64,000 nt of DNA. Source: Amycolatopsis sp. CA-128772 (lineage in GTDB: Bacteria > Actinomycetota > Actinomycetes > Mycobacteriales > Pseudonocardiaceae). This document shows positions 41,215 through 49,135 of this stretch, one piece after another; position 1 is the first letter of the stretch; the number at the start of each line of letters is the position of its first letter. The notes beneath the pieces were generated by a model. That model did no database searches and had not been told where the DNA came from. It was given only the letters and a program-made list of their open reading frames with translations. Where the stretch lies: assembly GCF_002904295.1 (NCBI RefSeq), contig NZ_PPHG01000077.1, forward strand, positions 62,001 through 126,000. Reading direction: 5' to 3'. Both the position numbers and the translations under genes were made by a program.

Positions 41215-41250
41215 TCAAGATCCCGGTCAAGATCCCGGTCAAGATCGCGG
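41215..41250. repeat. Three 12-bp tandem repeats between glpF and glpD
   Basis: TCAAGATCCCGG occurs at 41215-41226 and 41227-41238, with a third copy differing by one base at 41239-41250. Being in the divergent control region and close to one helical turn in period, it may be a cooperative binding site for the glycerol-pathway regulator. Confidence 0.7.
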
Positions 41251-41341
41251 AGGGTTACGCCACAAGTGTCATCCGTGGACGGGCGGAGGATCACCGGGTC
41301 GTGCGATGCTGGAACCCCCGCCAGCACGAGGAGGATGTCAC

Positions 41342-43075
41342 GTGGCGCAGCACGCAGCGGAGACGAACCCGGCTCGACTGGGCCCGGCCAAGCGGGAAGA
41401 GACCTGGCAACGGCTCGGGAACGAGACCTTCGACCTCGTCGTGATCGGCGGTGGCGTCGTCGGCGCGGGCACGGCCCTGGACGCGGCGACGCGCGGGCTG
41501 CGGGTCGCCCTCGTCGAAGCCCGCGACCTCGCGTCGGGGACGTCGAGCCGGTCGAGCAAGCTCTTCCACGGCGGCCTGCGCTACCTGGAACAGCTGGAGT
41601 TCGGCCTGGTCCGGGAAGCACTGCGCGAGCGTGAGCTGATGCTGACGACCATCGCGCCGCACCTGGTGAAGCCGGTCAGCTTCCTCTACCCGCTGACGCA
41701 CCGCGTGTGGGAGCGGCCGTACACCGCGGCGGGTCTGCTGATGTACGACACGATGGGCGGCGCCCGCAGCGTCCCCGGCCAGAAGCACCTGACCCGGGCG
41801 GGCGCGCTGCGGATGGTGCCGGCGCTCAAGCGGTCGGCGCTGATCGGCGGGATCCGCTACTACGACGCGCAGTCCGACGACGCCCGCCACACGATGACGG
41901 TGGCGCGGACGGCGGCGCACTACGGCGCGGTCGTGCGGACCTCGACCCAGGTCGTCGGGTTCCTGCGCGAAGCCGACCGGGTGTCGGGCGTGCGCGTGCG
42001 TGACGTCGAGGACGGCCGCGAAACGGAGATCTCGGCGGCCGCGGTGATCAACTGCACCGGCGTGTGGACCGACGAGCTGCAGCGGCTGTCCGGCGGCCGC
42101 GGCCGGTTCCGGGTGCGCGCGAGCAAGGGCGTGCACATCGTCGTCCCGCGCGACCGGATCGTGTCGGAGTCGGGGATGATCCTGCGCACCGAGAAGTCGG
42201 TGCTGTTCGTGATCCCGTGGCGCAATCACTGGATCGTGGGAACGACGGACACGGACTGGGAACTCGACCTGGCCCACCCGGCGGCGACGAAGCACGACAT
42301 CGACTACATCCTCGAGCACGTCAACACGGTCCTCGCGACGCCGCTGACGCATGACGACATCGAAGGCGTGTACGCGGGCCTTCGCCCGTTGCTGGCGGGG
42401 GAGAGCGAAGAGACTTCGAAGCTCTCGCGCGAGCACGCGGTGGCCCGCGTGGCCCCGGGCCTGGTGGCGATCGCGGGCGGCAAGTACACGACCTACCGGG
42501 TGATGGCGGCGGACGCGGTCGACGCGGCGGCGGTCGACCTGCCGGGCCGCTCCCAGCCCTCGATCACGGACAAGGTCCCCCTGCTGGGCGCGGACGGCTA
42601 CCACGCACTGGTCAACCAGGCCGACCACCTGGCGGCGGAGCATGGGCTGCACCCCTACCGGGTGAGGCACCTCCTGGACCGCTACGGCTCGCTGGTCCAC
42701 GAGGTCCTGGCCTCGGCGGAGGGCCGCCCGGAGCTGTTGAAGCCGATCGAGCACGCCCCGGACTACCTGGGCGTGGAGGTGGTGTACGCGGCTTCGCACG
42801 AAGGGGCGCTGCACCTGGAGGACGTCCTGGCCCGCCGGACGCGCATCTCGATCGAGTACGCCCACCGCGGCGTGGACTGCGCCGCGCAGGTCGCCACCCT
42901 GGTCGGCGAGGTCCTCGGCTGGTCCCCCGAAACGGTGAAGCGCGAGATCGAGGTGTACCAGGCAAGGGTGGAGGCCGAGCGCGAGTCGCAGTCGCAGCCG
43001 AGTGACGAAGCGGCGGATGCCTTGCGGTCGGCGGCTCCGGAGGCCCGGGCGGGCATCGTGGAGCCGGTGAGCTGA
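41342..43075 (+). CDS. glpD: Glycerol-3-phosphate dehydrogenase (FAD)
   Basis: A 577-residue respiratory enzyme that oxidises glycerol 3-phosphate to dihydroxyacetone phosphate and gives electrons to the quinone pool. The FAD motif VVIGGGVVGAGTALDAA is at about residues 31-47, then SGTSSRSSKLFHGGLRYLEQ, the substrate region with GIRYYDAQSDDARHTM, and LVAIAGGKYTTYRVMAADAV near the FAD end. The C-terminal helical DAO-C domain covers about 410-540. The GTG is preceded by AGGAGG. The stop lies two bases before an inverted pair of DnaA-box-like sequences. Confidence 0.96.
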   Translation: MAQHAAETNPARLGPAKREETWQRLGNETFDLVVIGGGVVGAGTALDAATRGLRVALVEARDLASGTSSRSSKLFHGGLRYLEQLEFGLVREALRERELMLTTIAPHLVKPVSFLYPLTHRVWERPYTAAGLLMYDTMGGARSVPGQKHLTRAGALRMVPALKRSALIGGIRYYDAQSDDARHTMTVARTAAHYGAVVRTSTQVVGFLREADRVSGVRVRDVEDGRETEISAAAVINCTGVWTDELQRLSGGRGRFRVRASKGVHIVVPRDRIVSESGMILRTEKSVLFVIPWRNHWIVGTTDTDWELDLAHPAATKHDIDYILEHVNTVLATPLTHDDIEGVYAGLRPLLAGESEETSKLSREHAVARVAPGLVAIAGGKYTTYRVMAADAVDAAAVDLPGRSQPSITDKVPLLGADGYHALVNQADHLAAEHGLHPYRVRHLLDRYGSLVHEVLASAEGRPELLKPIEHAPDYLGVEVVYAASHEGALHLEDVLARRTRISIEYAHRGVDCAAQVATLVGEVLGWSPETVKREIEVYQARVEAERESQSQPSDEAADALRSAAPEARAGIVEPVS

Positions 43076-43076
43076 G

Positions 43077-43110
43077 GGTTGTCCACAGCCCTGCCGGGTT
43101 GTGGACAACC
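43077..43110. promoter_or_regulatory. Inverted pair of TTGTCCACA boxes after glpD
   Basis: GGTTGTCCACA (43077-43087) and its exact complement (43100-43110) form an 11-bp stem around 12 bases. Each arm holds TTGTCCACA, the actinobacterial DnaA-box consensus. It may be a DnaA-binding site outside the origin, or simply the transcription-stop hairpin of glpD (no T-run). Confidence 0.5.
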
Positions 43111-43204
43111 GGCGCTGCGGGGCGCTTTCGGACCGGTTTCTGTCCGGAGGCGCCGATAGACTGGCCTCGGGGGGCGCCCCCGCGGGAATGGCGGCGATTC
43201 AGGA

Positions 43205-43440
43205 CGTTCGGTGCTGCCCGGACCGGGACCGAGGGGCCTCGAGACGTTGGGTGCCAGCGGCCCGCCACCGAGGCTGGTCAGGATCTCCGGTGCCGGTGCC
43301 GGTGCCGGTGCCGGTGGCCCGGGACCGAGGATCCGCAGGACGTTGGGTGCCTGCGACCCGCGAACGAGGCTGGTCAGGACCCTCCGGCGCCAAGCGGCCC
43401 GGGACCGAGAACCCTTAGGAAGTCCGGTGCCAACGAATCA
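43205..43440. repeat. Degenerate tandem repeat with a CCGGTG microsatellite
   Basis: Three imperfect units starting near GGGACCGAGG at 43225, 43321 and 43401 (spacing 96 and 80), plus a partial unit before, share GACGTTGGGTGCC and GAGGCTGGTCAGGA. The first unit contains five copies of CCGGTG (43287-43316). The last unit runs into the end of the GNAT gene, whose final codons resemble the repeated segment. No gene is supported here. Confidence 0.75.
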
Positions 43441-43945
43441 GGCGTTCCCCCGTCGCGGCTCGCTCCGGCTCCGGGCCGATCAGCGTAAACCCGCACCGCT
43501 CGGCCACGATCGCCGATGCCGTGTTGCTCTCCTCGTACCGGTAGCTCACCTCGGCCAGCCCCAACCCCCCGAAGCCGAACCTGAGCGCCGCGTTCAACGC
43601 CGTTGTCGCGACTCCCTTGCCTCGCTCGGCCGGGTGGATCCAGATCGTCGCCTCCGCGTACGCCGCGTCCAGGTTCAGCTCGCGTAGGCCCACTTCGCCC
43701 AGCAAGCGGCCCGATGTCGGCTCGGCGATCGCCCACGAACAGCGCTCGTCGCCCGCCCACTGGGCCGCTCGCAGCGCCACGTACTCCGTTGCCTCGTCCA
43801 GCGTGCGCAACCGGTAGTTCAGCACGTACTTGCGGTGCGTCGGGTCCGCGAACGCCTCCATCAGGAGCCGGCGGTCGTCGATGTGCCGGTCGGCGCGCAG
43901 CTGGCGCAGGTAGTACGTGCCCGCGTTGATCTCCACCGGTTCCAC
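43415..43945 (-). CDS. GNAT family acetyltransferase, RimJ-like
   Basis: A 176-residue N-acetyltransferase. It opens with a substrate region (YYLRQLRADRHIDDRRLLMEA), then SGRLLGEVGLRELNL, and the acetyl-CoA loop IWIHPAERGKGVATTALNAA followed by YRYEESNTASAIVAERCGF. This order matches the RimJ/RimL group that acetylates protein N-termini or small amines. The GTG start fits GGGTGGA just upstream and removes an arginine-rich read-through leader. The 3' end merges with a degenerate tandem repeat. Confidence 0.85.
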   Translation of the reverse strand: MEPVEINAGTYYLRQLRADRHIDDRRLLMEAFADPTHRKYVLNYRLRTLDEATEYVALRAAQWAGDERCSWAIAEPTSGRLLGEVGLRELNLDAAYAEATIWIHPAERGKGVATTALNAALRFGFGGLGLAEVSYRYEESNTASAIVAERCGFTLIGPEPERAATGERLIRWHRTS

Positions 43946-44003
43946 TCCACCCAGCCTAGCCAGGCCGGGAGCGCGCCGCCCCCGGCCTGGCATCGACCGC
44001 CTC

Positions 44004-45029
44004 TTACGGGGTGAAACGCCAGATCACCGGGACGCCGCCCTCGTCGAGCGCGCCGTTCGAAGCCCAGCCGGTGAACACGCCGTCGTCGGTGACGTGGCTG
44101 GCCAGGTAGCCCGGGTAGGTGCCCGGCTGCTTCAGGTCGCCGGCCGGGGTGGTTCCGCGCCACGCCGTCGGCTTGCCGCGGAACGAGCCCGGGACCGGGG
44201 CCTGGCCGATCGTCAAGCCGCCCACGTTCAGGTCGCCCGCGTAGTCGCCGCCGGCCAGCGCGACCGGCGTCTCCGGCGTTGTCCAGCGGATCGCCTGGGA
44301 CGCGTTGGCGTTCGAGGCGAACCCGACCACGACGCCGTTGCGGATCGCCGAACCGTGCGGGTTCGAGAAGCCCGGGATGTCCGCCAGCGGGCGGCTCACG
44401 CCGTTCTTCCAGACGATGTCGCGCGCGAACCCGCTGAACAGGATCGCGCCGTCGTCGTCGATGTCGACCACGTTGTCCGCGCCGGCCGGCAGCGGGAACA
44501 CCGTGGCCGCGCCGCCACCCGCCGGCCAGACCGCCGCCGCGTTGTCCGCCGGGTCGTCGGTGAAGACCAGGCCGGCCGCGTCGCCCCGCCGGTTCACCGC
44601 GCGGATCTCGAACGACCGGTAGCCGGGCGGGTTGTCGCGGAGGTGGAAGCCCGTGTCGTCGAGGACGAACGTGCGGTCGTCGTTGGTGTCGTAGTCGAGC
44701 GCCTCGCCGTAGATCCGCCCCGCGCTGTCCTCCCCTTCGGCCATCGCCCACTCGAAACCCGCCGGCGCGCCGCGCAGCACCGGCTTGCCCCCGCGCCAGC
44801 TCACCACCTGCAGCTTGCCGTCCACGATGAACGACCCCGTGTACTCGCCGTGGCCGTCCGAAGCGTGCAGATAGCCGTGCCCCGCCGGGTCGGCGCCGGC
44901 GGGCAACGGCAGCAGCGTCGCCTGCCAGCCCAGCCGCCCGGTCGCGGCCTGTGCCGGCCCGGCCGCCAGCGCCGCGACGGCGAGCGCCGCCGTGGCGAGC
45001 GCCCCCGACCGCGTCCACATCCTGTTCAT
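44004..45029 (-). CDS. Secreted beta-propeller-like protein
   Basis: A 341-residue exported protein with a signal peptide (MNRMWTRSGALATAALAVAA then LAAGPAQA, about 28 residues). The mature part has repeated blades with alternating phrases such as GKLQVVSWRGGKPVLR, DNAAAVWPAGGGAATVFPL, GFARDIVWKNGVSRPL and GVPVIWRFTP. These resemble HAF-type extracellular repeats (substrate name W-G-x-x-L/G patterns). No catalytic motif seen. The ATG follows a GGGAGA site. Function unknown. Confidence 0.72.
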   Translation of the reverse strand: MNRMWTRSGALATAALAVAALAAGPAQAATGRLGWQATLLPLPAGADPAGHGYLHASDGHGEYTGSFIVDGKLQVVSWRGGKPVLRGAPAGFEWAMAEGEDSAGRIYGEALDYDTNDDRTFVLDDTGFHLRDNPPGYRSFEIRAVNRRGDAAGLVFTDDPADNAAAVWPAGGGAATVFPLPAGADNVVDIDDDGAILFSGFARDIVWKNGVSRPLADIPGFSNPHGSAIRNGVVVGFASNANASQAIRWTTPETPVALAGGDYAGDLNVGGLTIGQAPVPGSFRGKPTAWRGTTPAGDLKQPGTYPGYLASHVTDDGVFTGWASNGALDEGGVPVIWRFTP

Positions 45030-45105
45030 GGTTGTCTCCCTTTCCCCCGACCTGCGTGATCACCACGTCGGAACGCGGGAGCAGGTTGCCCGGCAAAGGG
45101 AGTAA

Positions 45106-45489
45106 TCAGCGACGGCGGCGGGCGCCCGCGATCATGGCCACGACCAGTGGCAGCGCCACCGAGATGATCAGCAGCCGGCCGCGGGACAGGATCAGCACCG
45201 CGATCGCCAGGACGATCGCGATCGGCACCGCGCCCGCGGTCAGGAAGCGCACCAGCGCGTTGTCCTCCGACGACGCCACCGGGACCCGAGGCGCCGAAAC
45301 GCCGTTCAGCAACGCGCTCGGGCGGGGCGAGGGGAGGTCTTCGAACAACGGGACGAGCTCGCTGACCCGCTTGGCCGCGGTGACCTTCGCGGACCGGGCG
45401 CCGTACTCGTCGATGTCGAGGCGCCCGGTGCGGACGTGCTCTTCCAGGACGTCCAGGGCGTCCTGGCGTTCGGCGTCGCTCAACCGCAT
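45106..45489 (-). CDS. DUF1707 domain membrane protein
   Basis: A 127-residue protein with an N-terminal DUF1707 (SHOCT-like) domain, MRLSDAERQDALDVLEEHVR then TGRLDIDEYGARSAKVTAAK, followed by a linker and two hydrophobic segments (about 83-99 and 103-119) ending in arginines. The ATG was chosen because DUF1707 proteins begin M-R-x-S-D-A-E-R. Tandem with a paralogue upstream (16-base gap). The domain is common in actinobacteria and its role is unknown. Confidence 0.82.
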   Translation of the reverse strand: MRLSDAERQDALDVLEEHVRTGRLDIDEYGARSAKVTAAKRVSELVPLFEDLPSPRPSALLNGVSAPRVPVASSEDNALVRFLTAGAVPIAIVLAIAVLILSRGRLLIISVALPLVVAMIAGARRRR

Positions 45490-45505
45490 GTCGCCCACGC
45501 CCGGA

Positions 45506-46024
45506 TCAGCGGCCCAGCTCGCGCCGGTAGGAATCACGCAGTTCGCGACGGCGTTCCCGGTCTCGCAGGTGCCGGTCGCGACGGTCGTGGTGGTGCCCGT
45601 GGCCCCACATCGCGCGGCCGAACACGCTCAGCCCGATCGGCAGCAGAATCAGCGTCCCGGCCACCACCCCGGACGCGATCAGCGCGATCACCGCGATCCA
45701 GACCAGGGGCACGAACGCGGCCACGAACCGCTGCGACGACGACCAGCCGTCCGGGGCCGCCGGCCGCGGTGCGGGGTCGTTCGCCGGCTCGGGGGTCGCG
45801 ACGGCGGCCTTCGGCACGTCGTCGTACTGCGGGTGCGGCGCCGGCAGGTCCGCGAAGATCTCACCCAGTTCGCCGCGCGTCTTGGCCGCGGTGATCCGGG
45901 CCGAGCGCTCGCCGTATTCGTCGATGTCGATCCGCCCCGCGGTCATGTGCTCACCGAGCGCGGACAGCGCGGACTCGCGGTTCTGGTCGCTGATCCGCAG
46001 CTGCGGAGACGGGACTTCGGTCAC
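45506..46024 (-). CDS. DUF1707 domain membrane protein
   Basis: A 172-residue paralogue of the next gene. DUF1707 is at about 9-60 (LRISDQNRESALSALGEHMT then AGRIDIDEYGERSARITAAK), followed by a proline-rich linker, two transmembrane helices (about 99-117 and 119-138) and a cytoplasmic tail that is very rich in His and Arg (GHGHHHDRRDRHLRDRERRR). The tail could bind metal or nucleic acid. GTG start. It is encoded just downstream of the biotin carboxylase gene, with a 58-base gap. Confidence 0.8.
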   Translation of the reverse strand: MTEVPSPQLRISDQNRESALSALGEHMTAGRIDIDEYGERSARITAAKTRGELGEIFADLPAPHPQYDDVPKAAVATPEPANDPAPRPAAPDGWSSSQRFVAAFVPLVWIAVIALIASGVVAGTLILLPIGLSVFGRAMWGHGHHHDRRDRHLRDRERRRELRDSYRRELGR

Positions 46025-46082
46025 GTAGTCGATGGTAGGCCGCCCCGGGGGCGGCCCACCACGACATCTGTAACGAACCGCG

Positions 46083-47879
46083 CTACTTGATCTCGAGAAG
46101 CTGCGTGCCCTGCGTCACGGCGGCGCCGACCTCGACCGAAAGACCGGTCACGGTGCCCGCTTTGTGCGCGGTGACCGGGTTCTCCATCTTCATCGCCTCG
46201 AGGACGACGATCAGCTCACCGGCTTCGACGCTCTGGCCCTCTTCGACGGCCACCTTCACGATCGTGCCCTGCATCGGCGCCGTGACGGCGTCGCCGCTCA
46301 CCGCGGCCTTGGTGCCGCCGGCGCGCTTGCGCGGCTTGGCCTTGACGGCCGTGCCGCCCCCGCCGCCGCCCCCTTCGAACGCGAACCCGCCCGGCAGCGA
46401 CACTTCCAGGCGCCGCCCGCCGACCTCGACCACGACGTTCTGGCGCGGCTCTTCCTCGGCAGCCTCGACGTCCGGCGCGACGAACGGCTCGATCCGGTTG
46501 TCGAATTCCGTTTCGATCCAACGGGTGTGCACGCTGAAGCCGTTCTCGTCGCCGATGAACGCGGGGTCGTCGACGATCACGCGGTCGAACGGCAGCACGG
46601 TCGCCATGCCTTCGACGACCATCTCGGCCAGCGCCCGGCGGCTGCGCTCCAGGGCGTTGTTCCGGTCCGAGCCGGTGACGATCAGCTTGGCCAACATGGA
46701 GTCGAACTGCCCGCCGATGACGCTGCCGGACTCGACGCCGGAGTCGACGCGCACGCCCGGACCGCTCGGCGCGACGAACTTCGTCACCGTGCCGGGCGCG
46801 GGCAGGAAGCCGCGGCCGGCGTCCTCGCCGTTGATGCGGAACTCGATCGAGTGGCCGCGCGGCTCGGGGTCCTCGGTGATCCGCAGCTTCTCGCCGCGCG
46901 CGATGCGGAACATCTCACGGACGAGGTCGAGCCCGGTCGTTTCCTCCGACACCGGGTGCTCGACCTGCAGGCGGGTGTTGACCTCGAGGAAGGAGATCGT
47001 GCCGTCGGTCGCGACGAGGTACTCGACCGTGCCGGCGCCGTAGTAGCCGGCTTCCTTGCAGATCGCCTTCGCGGACTCGTGGATGCGCTTGCGCTGCTCG
47101 TCGCTCAGGAACGGCGCGGGCGCCTCCTCGACGAGCTTCTGGTGCCGGCGCTGCAGCGAGCAGTCGCGGGTGCCGACGACGATCGCGGTGCCGTGCATGT
47201 CGGCCAGCACCTGCGCCTCGACGTGCCGCGGCTTGTCCAGGTAGCGCTCGACGAAGCACTCGCCGCGGCCGAACGCGGCGACCGCTTCGCGGGTGGCCGA
47301 CTCGAACAGCTCGGGGATCTCTTCGCGGGTGCGCGCCACCTTCAGGCCGCGCCCACCGCCGCCGAACGCGGCCTTGATGGCCACCGGCAGGCCGTGCTCG
47401 TCGGCGAACGCGACGATCTCGGCGGCGTCCTTGGCCGGTTCCTTCGTGCCCGGCACCAGCGGCGCGCCCGCGCGCATGGCGATGTGGCGCGCGGTGACCT
47501 TGTCGCCGAGGTCGCGGATGGCCTGCGGGCTCGGCCCGATCCAGGTCAGCCCGGCGTCGAGGACGGCCTGGGCGAAGTCCGCGTTTTCGGAGAGGAAGCC
47601 GTAACCCGGGTGCACCGAGTCGGCGCCCGAGCGCTTGGCGGCGTCCAGGATCTTTCCGATGTTCAGGTAGCTCTCGGCCGCCGTGGTGCCGCCGAGCGCG
47701 AAGGCTTCGTCGGCCAGGCGGACGTGTGGTGCGTCGCGGTCCGGATCGGCGTACACCGCGACGCTGGTCAGCCCGGCGTCCTTGGCGGCTCTGATCACGC
47801 GTACCGCGATTTCGCCACGGTTGGCGACCAGGATCTTGGTCACCGGACCACCCGTGGTTTCGCCGACCTGCTCGGCCAC
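46083..47879 (-). CDS. accA: Acyl-CoA carboxylase alpha chain (biotin carboxylase plus BCCP)
   Basis: A 598-residue AccA3/PccA-type subunit that carboxylates its own biotin, using ATP and bicarbonate, for acetyl/propionyl-CoA carboxylases. The biotin carboxylase domain (about 15-460) has ILVANRGEIAVRVIRAAKDA, the ATP-grasp AFGGGGRGLKV, and FLEVNTRLQVEHPVSEETTG. A glycine-rich linker leads to the biotinyl domain, with biotin lysine 564 in EAMKMENPV. The GTG is preceded by AGGAGGT. Its beta and epsilon partners lie about 11 kb away. Confidence 0.96.
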   Translation of the reverse strand: MAEQVGETTGGPVTKILVANRGEIAVRVIRAAKDAGLTSVAVYADPDRDAPHVRLADEAFALGGTTAAESYLNIGKILDAAKRSGADSVHPGYGFLSENADFAQAVLDAGLTWIGPSPQAIRDLGDKVTARHIAMRAGAPLVPGTKEPAKDAAEIVAFADEHGLPVAIKAAFGGGGRGLKVARTREEIPELFESATREAVAAFGRGECFVERYLDKPRHVEAQVLADMHGTAIVVGTRDCSLQRRHQKLVEEAPAPFLSDEQRKRIHESAKAICKEAGYYGAGTVEYLVATDGTISFLEVNTRLQVEHPVSEETTGLDLVREMFRIARGEKLRITEDPEPRGHSIEFRINGEDAGRGFLPAPGTVTKFVAPSGPGVRVDSGVESGSVIGGQFDSMLAKLIVTGSDRNNALERSRRALAEMVVEGMATVLPFDRVIVDDPAFIGDENGFSVHTRWIETEFDNRIEPFVAPDVEAAEEEPRQNVVVEVGGRRLEVSLPGGFAFEGGGGGGGTAVKAKPRKRAGGTKAAVSGDAVTAPMQGTIVKVAVEEGQSVEAGELIVVLEAMKMENPVTAHKAGTVTGLSVEVGAAVTQGTQLLEIK

Positions 47880-47985
47880 CCCGCACCTCCTGCGTCCGAC
47901 AGCTGCATTGCTGACCGCCCACGCGGCATCAGGGAAGTCTACGGATATGACGTCGGGAGTCTCTTGAGTGAGAGGTGAACCACGC

Positions 47986-48261
47986 TCAGACGTGGTGGCG
48001 CAGCTCCTCGGGCAGGGGCGAGTCGAGCACGATCACGTCGTACGGGTTCGCCGCGTGGATCTTGGCCAGGTGCTCGGTGTTCACCAGGGCCCAGGGCTGG
48101 TGCTCGCCGCAGCAGTCGATCAGCCGGTCGAGCGCGGTGAAGGCGACCAGCGCGGTGCGGCCGTCCGGCGTGCGGCGCAGTTCGATCGACGCGCCTTCGG
48201 TTTCGGCGCTGACCGGGCCGGTCGGCAGGTAGAGGGCGGGCGGCAGGTTCGGGTTCGTCAC
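47986..48261 (-). CDS. Small SseB-like (SAV_915-type) protein
   Basis: A 91-residue protein, mostly beta with a pattern (TPDGRTALVAFTALDRLIDCC, then PYDVIVLDSPLPEELR) like the N-terminal half of SseB-family proteins and SAV_915-type proteins. No catalytic residues stand out; there is a CC pair at about 50-51. The GTG start follows TATGTT by about 7 bases on the minus strand, so a leaderless message is likely. Divergent from a membrane protein gene. Function unknown. Confidence 0.68.
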   Translation of the reverse strand: MTNPNLPPALYLPTGPVSAETEGASIELRRTPDGRTALVAFTALDRLIDCCGEHQPWALVNTEHLAKIHAANPYDVIVLDSPLPEELRHHV

Positions 48262-48375
48262 CCGGACAACATAGACGGATACCGTGCGCTACGCGTGACC
48301 CCGTCGGGTTGAACCCGCCACATCGTGCCGGGGCGCTTCCGACACGCCGTCGCAAAGCGGCTTACGCTCTGTCTT

Positions 48376-49098
48376 ATGCGGACTACGGCAGCGCGGACGC
48401 CCCGGTCGGCGCTGCTCACCGCGGTGCTGGCCGCGGTGGTGACCGTCGGCGCGATCGGCGCGGTGTTCCTGCTGCGGCCGCGGCCCGAGGCGCCACTGGG
48501 CGCGGCCGAACCCGCGGCCGCGCCGGTGACACCGGTGGTGACCTGCGGCGGAGACCCCTGCCGCCAGCTCGCGGCGGTCGCGGTCGGGGGCACGCCGGTG
48601 GTGCTGCTGGCCGACGCGGCGGGCGGTTCGGCGCGGCTGCGCGTCGGCCCGGAACCGGGCACGGTGTTCGAGCTTTCGATCGCCCAGCTGGGCGTGCGGC
48701 TGGACCAGAACTCCCTGCGCTGCATCGACGGCCCGGCCCCGGCGTGCCTGGTCCGCGGCGACGTCGGCGACGACGGCACGGCCGCGTACGGCGAGCTGCT
48801 GGTCGGCAGCGGGGGAGTGTGGCGCGACCCGGGCAAGCCGTTCTACGCGGACGCCGGGACGCTGTCGCTCTACGACGTCACGGCCGACGCCAGCCCCGAC
48901 GTGATCGTGGTCCGCCACGACTGCCCGGACTCCGCGTCCGGCACCCCGAAGTGCACGTCGGCGCCGGTGCTGGGCGAGGTGTACGACCTGTCGGGCCGAT
49001 CGGTGGGCTGCACGCGGCGGGTGACGTCGCCGTCCGACCTGCGCGGCTGGCCGGACATCCGCCTGACCCGCGCCGACCTCCGCACCTGCCCCTCCTGA
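48376..49098 (+). CDS. Membrane-anchored extracytoplasmic protein
   Basis: A 240-residue protein with a short basic N-terminus, one hydrophobic helix (about 12-35, ALLTAVLAAVVTVGAIGAVF) and an outer domain of about 200 residues with six or more cysteines in pairs (TCGGDPC; RCIDGPAPAC; HDCPDS; KCTSAP), implying disulfides. Repeated VGDDGTAAYGEL/VTADASPDVIVV phrases resemble FG-GAP/VCBS beta-propeller blades. The ATG sits 7 bases after a TACGCT -10 box (48363-48368), favouring this start over an upstream one. A strong terminator follows. Confidence 0.72.
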   Translation: MRTTAARTPRSALLTAVLAAVVTVGAIGAVFLLRPRPEAPLGAAEPAAAPVTPVVTCGGDPCRQLAAVAVGGTPVVLLADAAGGSARLRVGPEPGTVFELSIAQLGVRLDQNSLRCIDGPAPACLVRGDVGDDGTAAYGELLVGSGGVWRDPGKPFYADAGTLSLYDVTADASPDVIVVRHDCPDSASGTPKCTSAPVLGEVYDLSGRSVGCTRRVTSPSDLRGWPDIRLTRADLRTCPS

Positions 49099-49102
49099 GA
49101 GG

Positions 49103-49132
49103 GCGGCACTTTCACGTGAAAGTGCCGCTTTT
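49103..49132. terminator. Bidirectional intrinsic terminator
   Basis: A perfect 26-bp palindrome (49103-49128, half-site GCGGCACTTTCAC) followed by TTTT on the plus strand lies between two convergent genes. It should end the membrane-protein transcript and probably that of the symporter. Confidence 0.85.
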
Positions 49133-49135
49133 GCG

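Noticed and set aside
43211..43687. An open frame encoding Gly-Ala and Pro-Arg runs across the CCGGTG microsatellite
   Set aside because: It reads through a degenerate tandem repeat and then antisense into the GNAT gene; composition is repeat-driven and there is no ribosome binding site.
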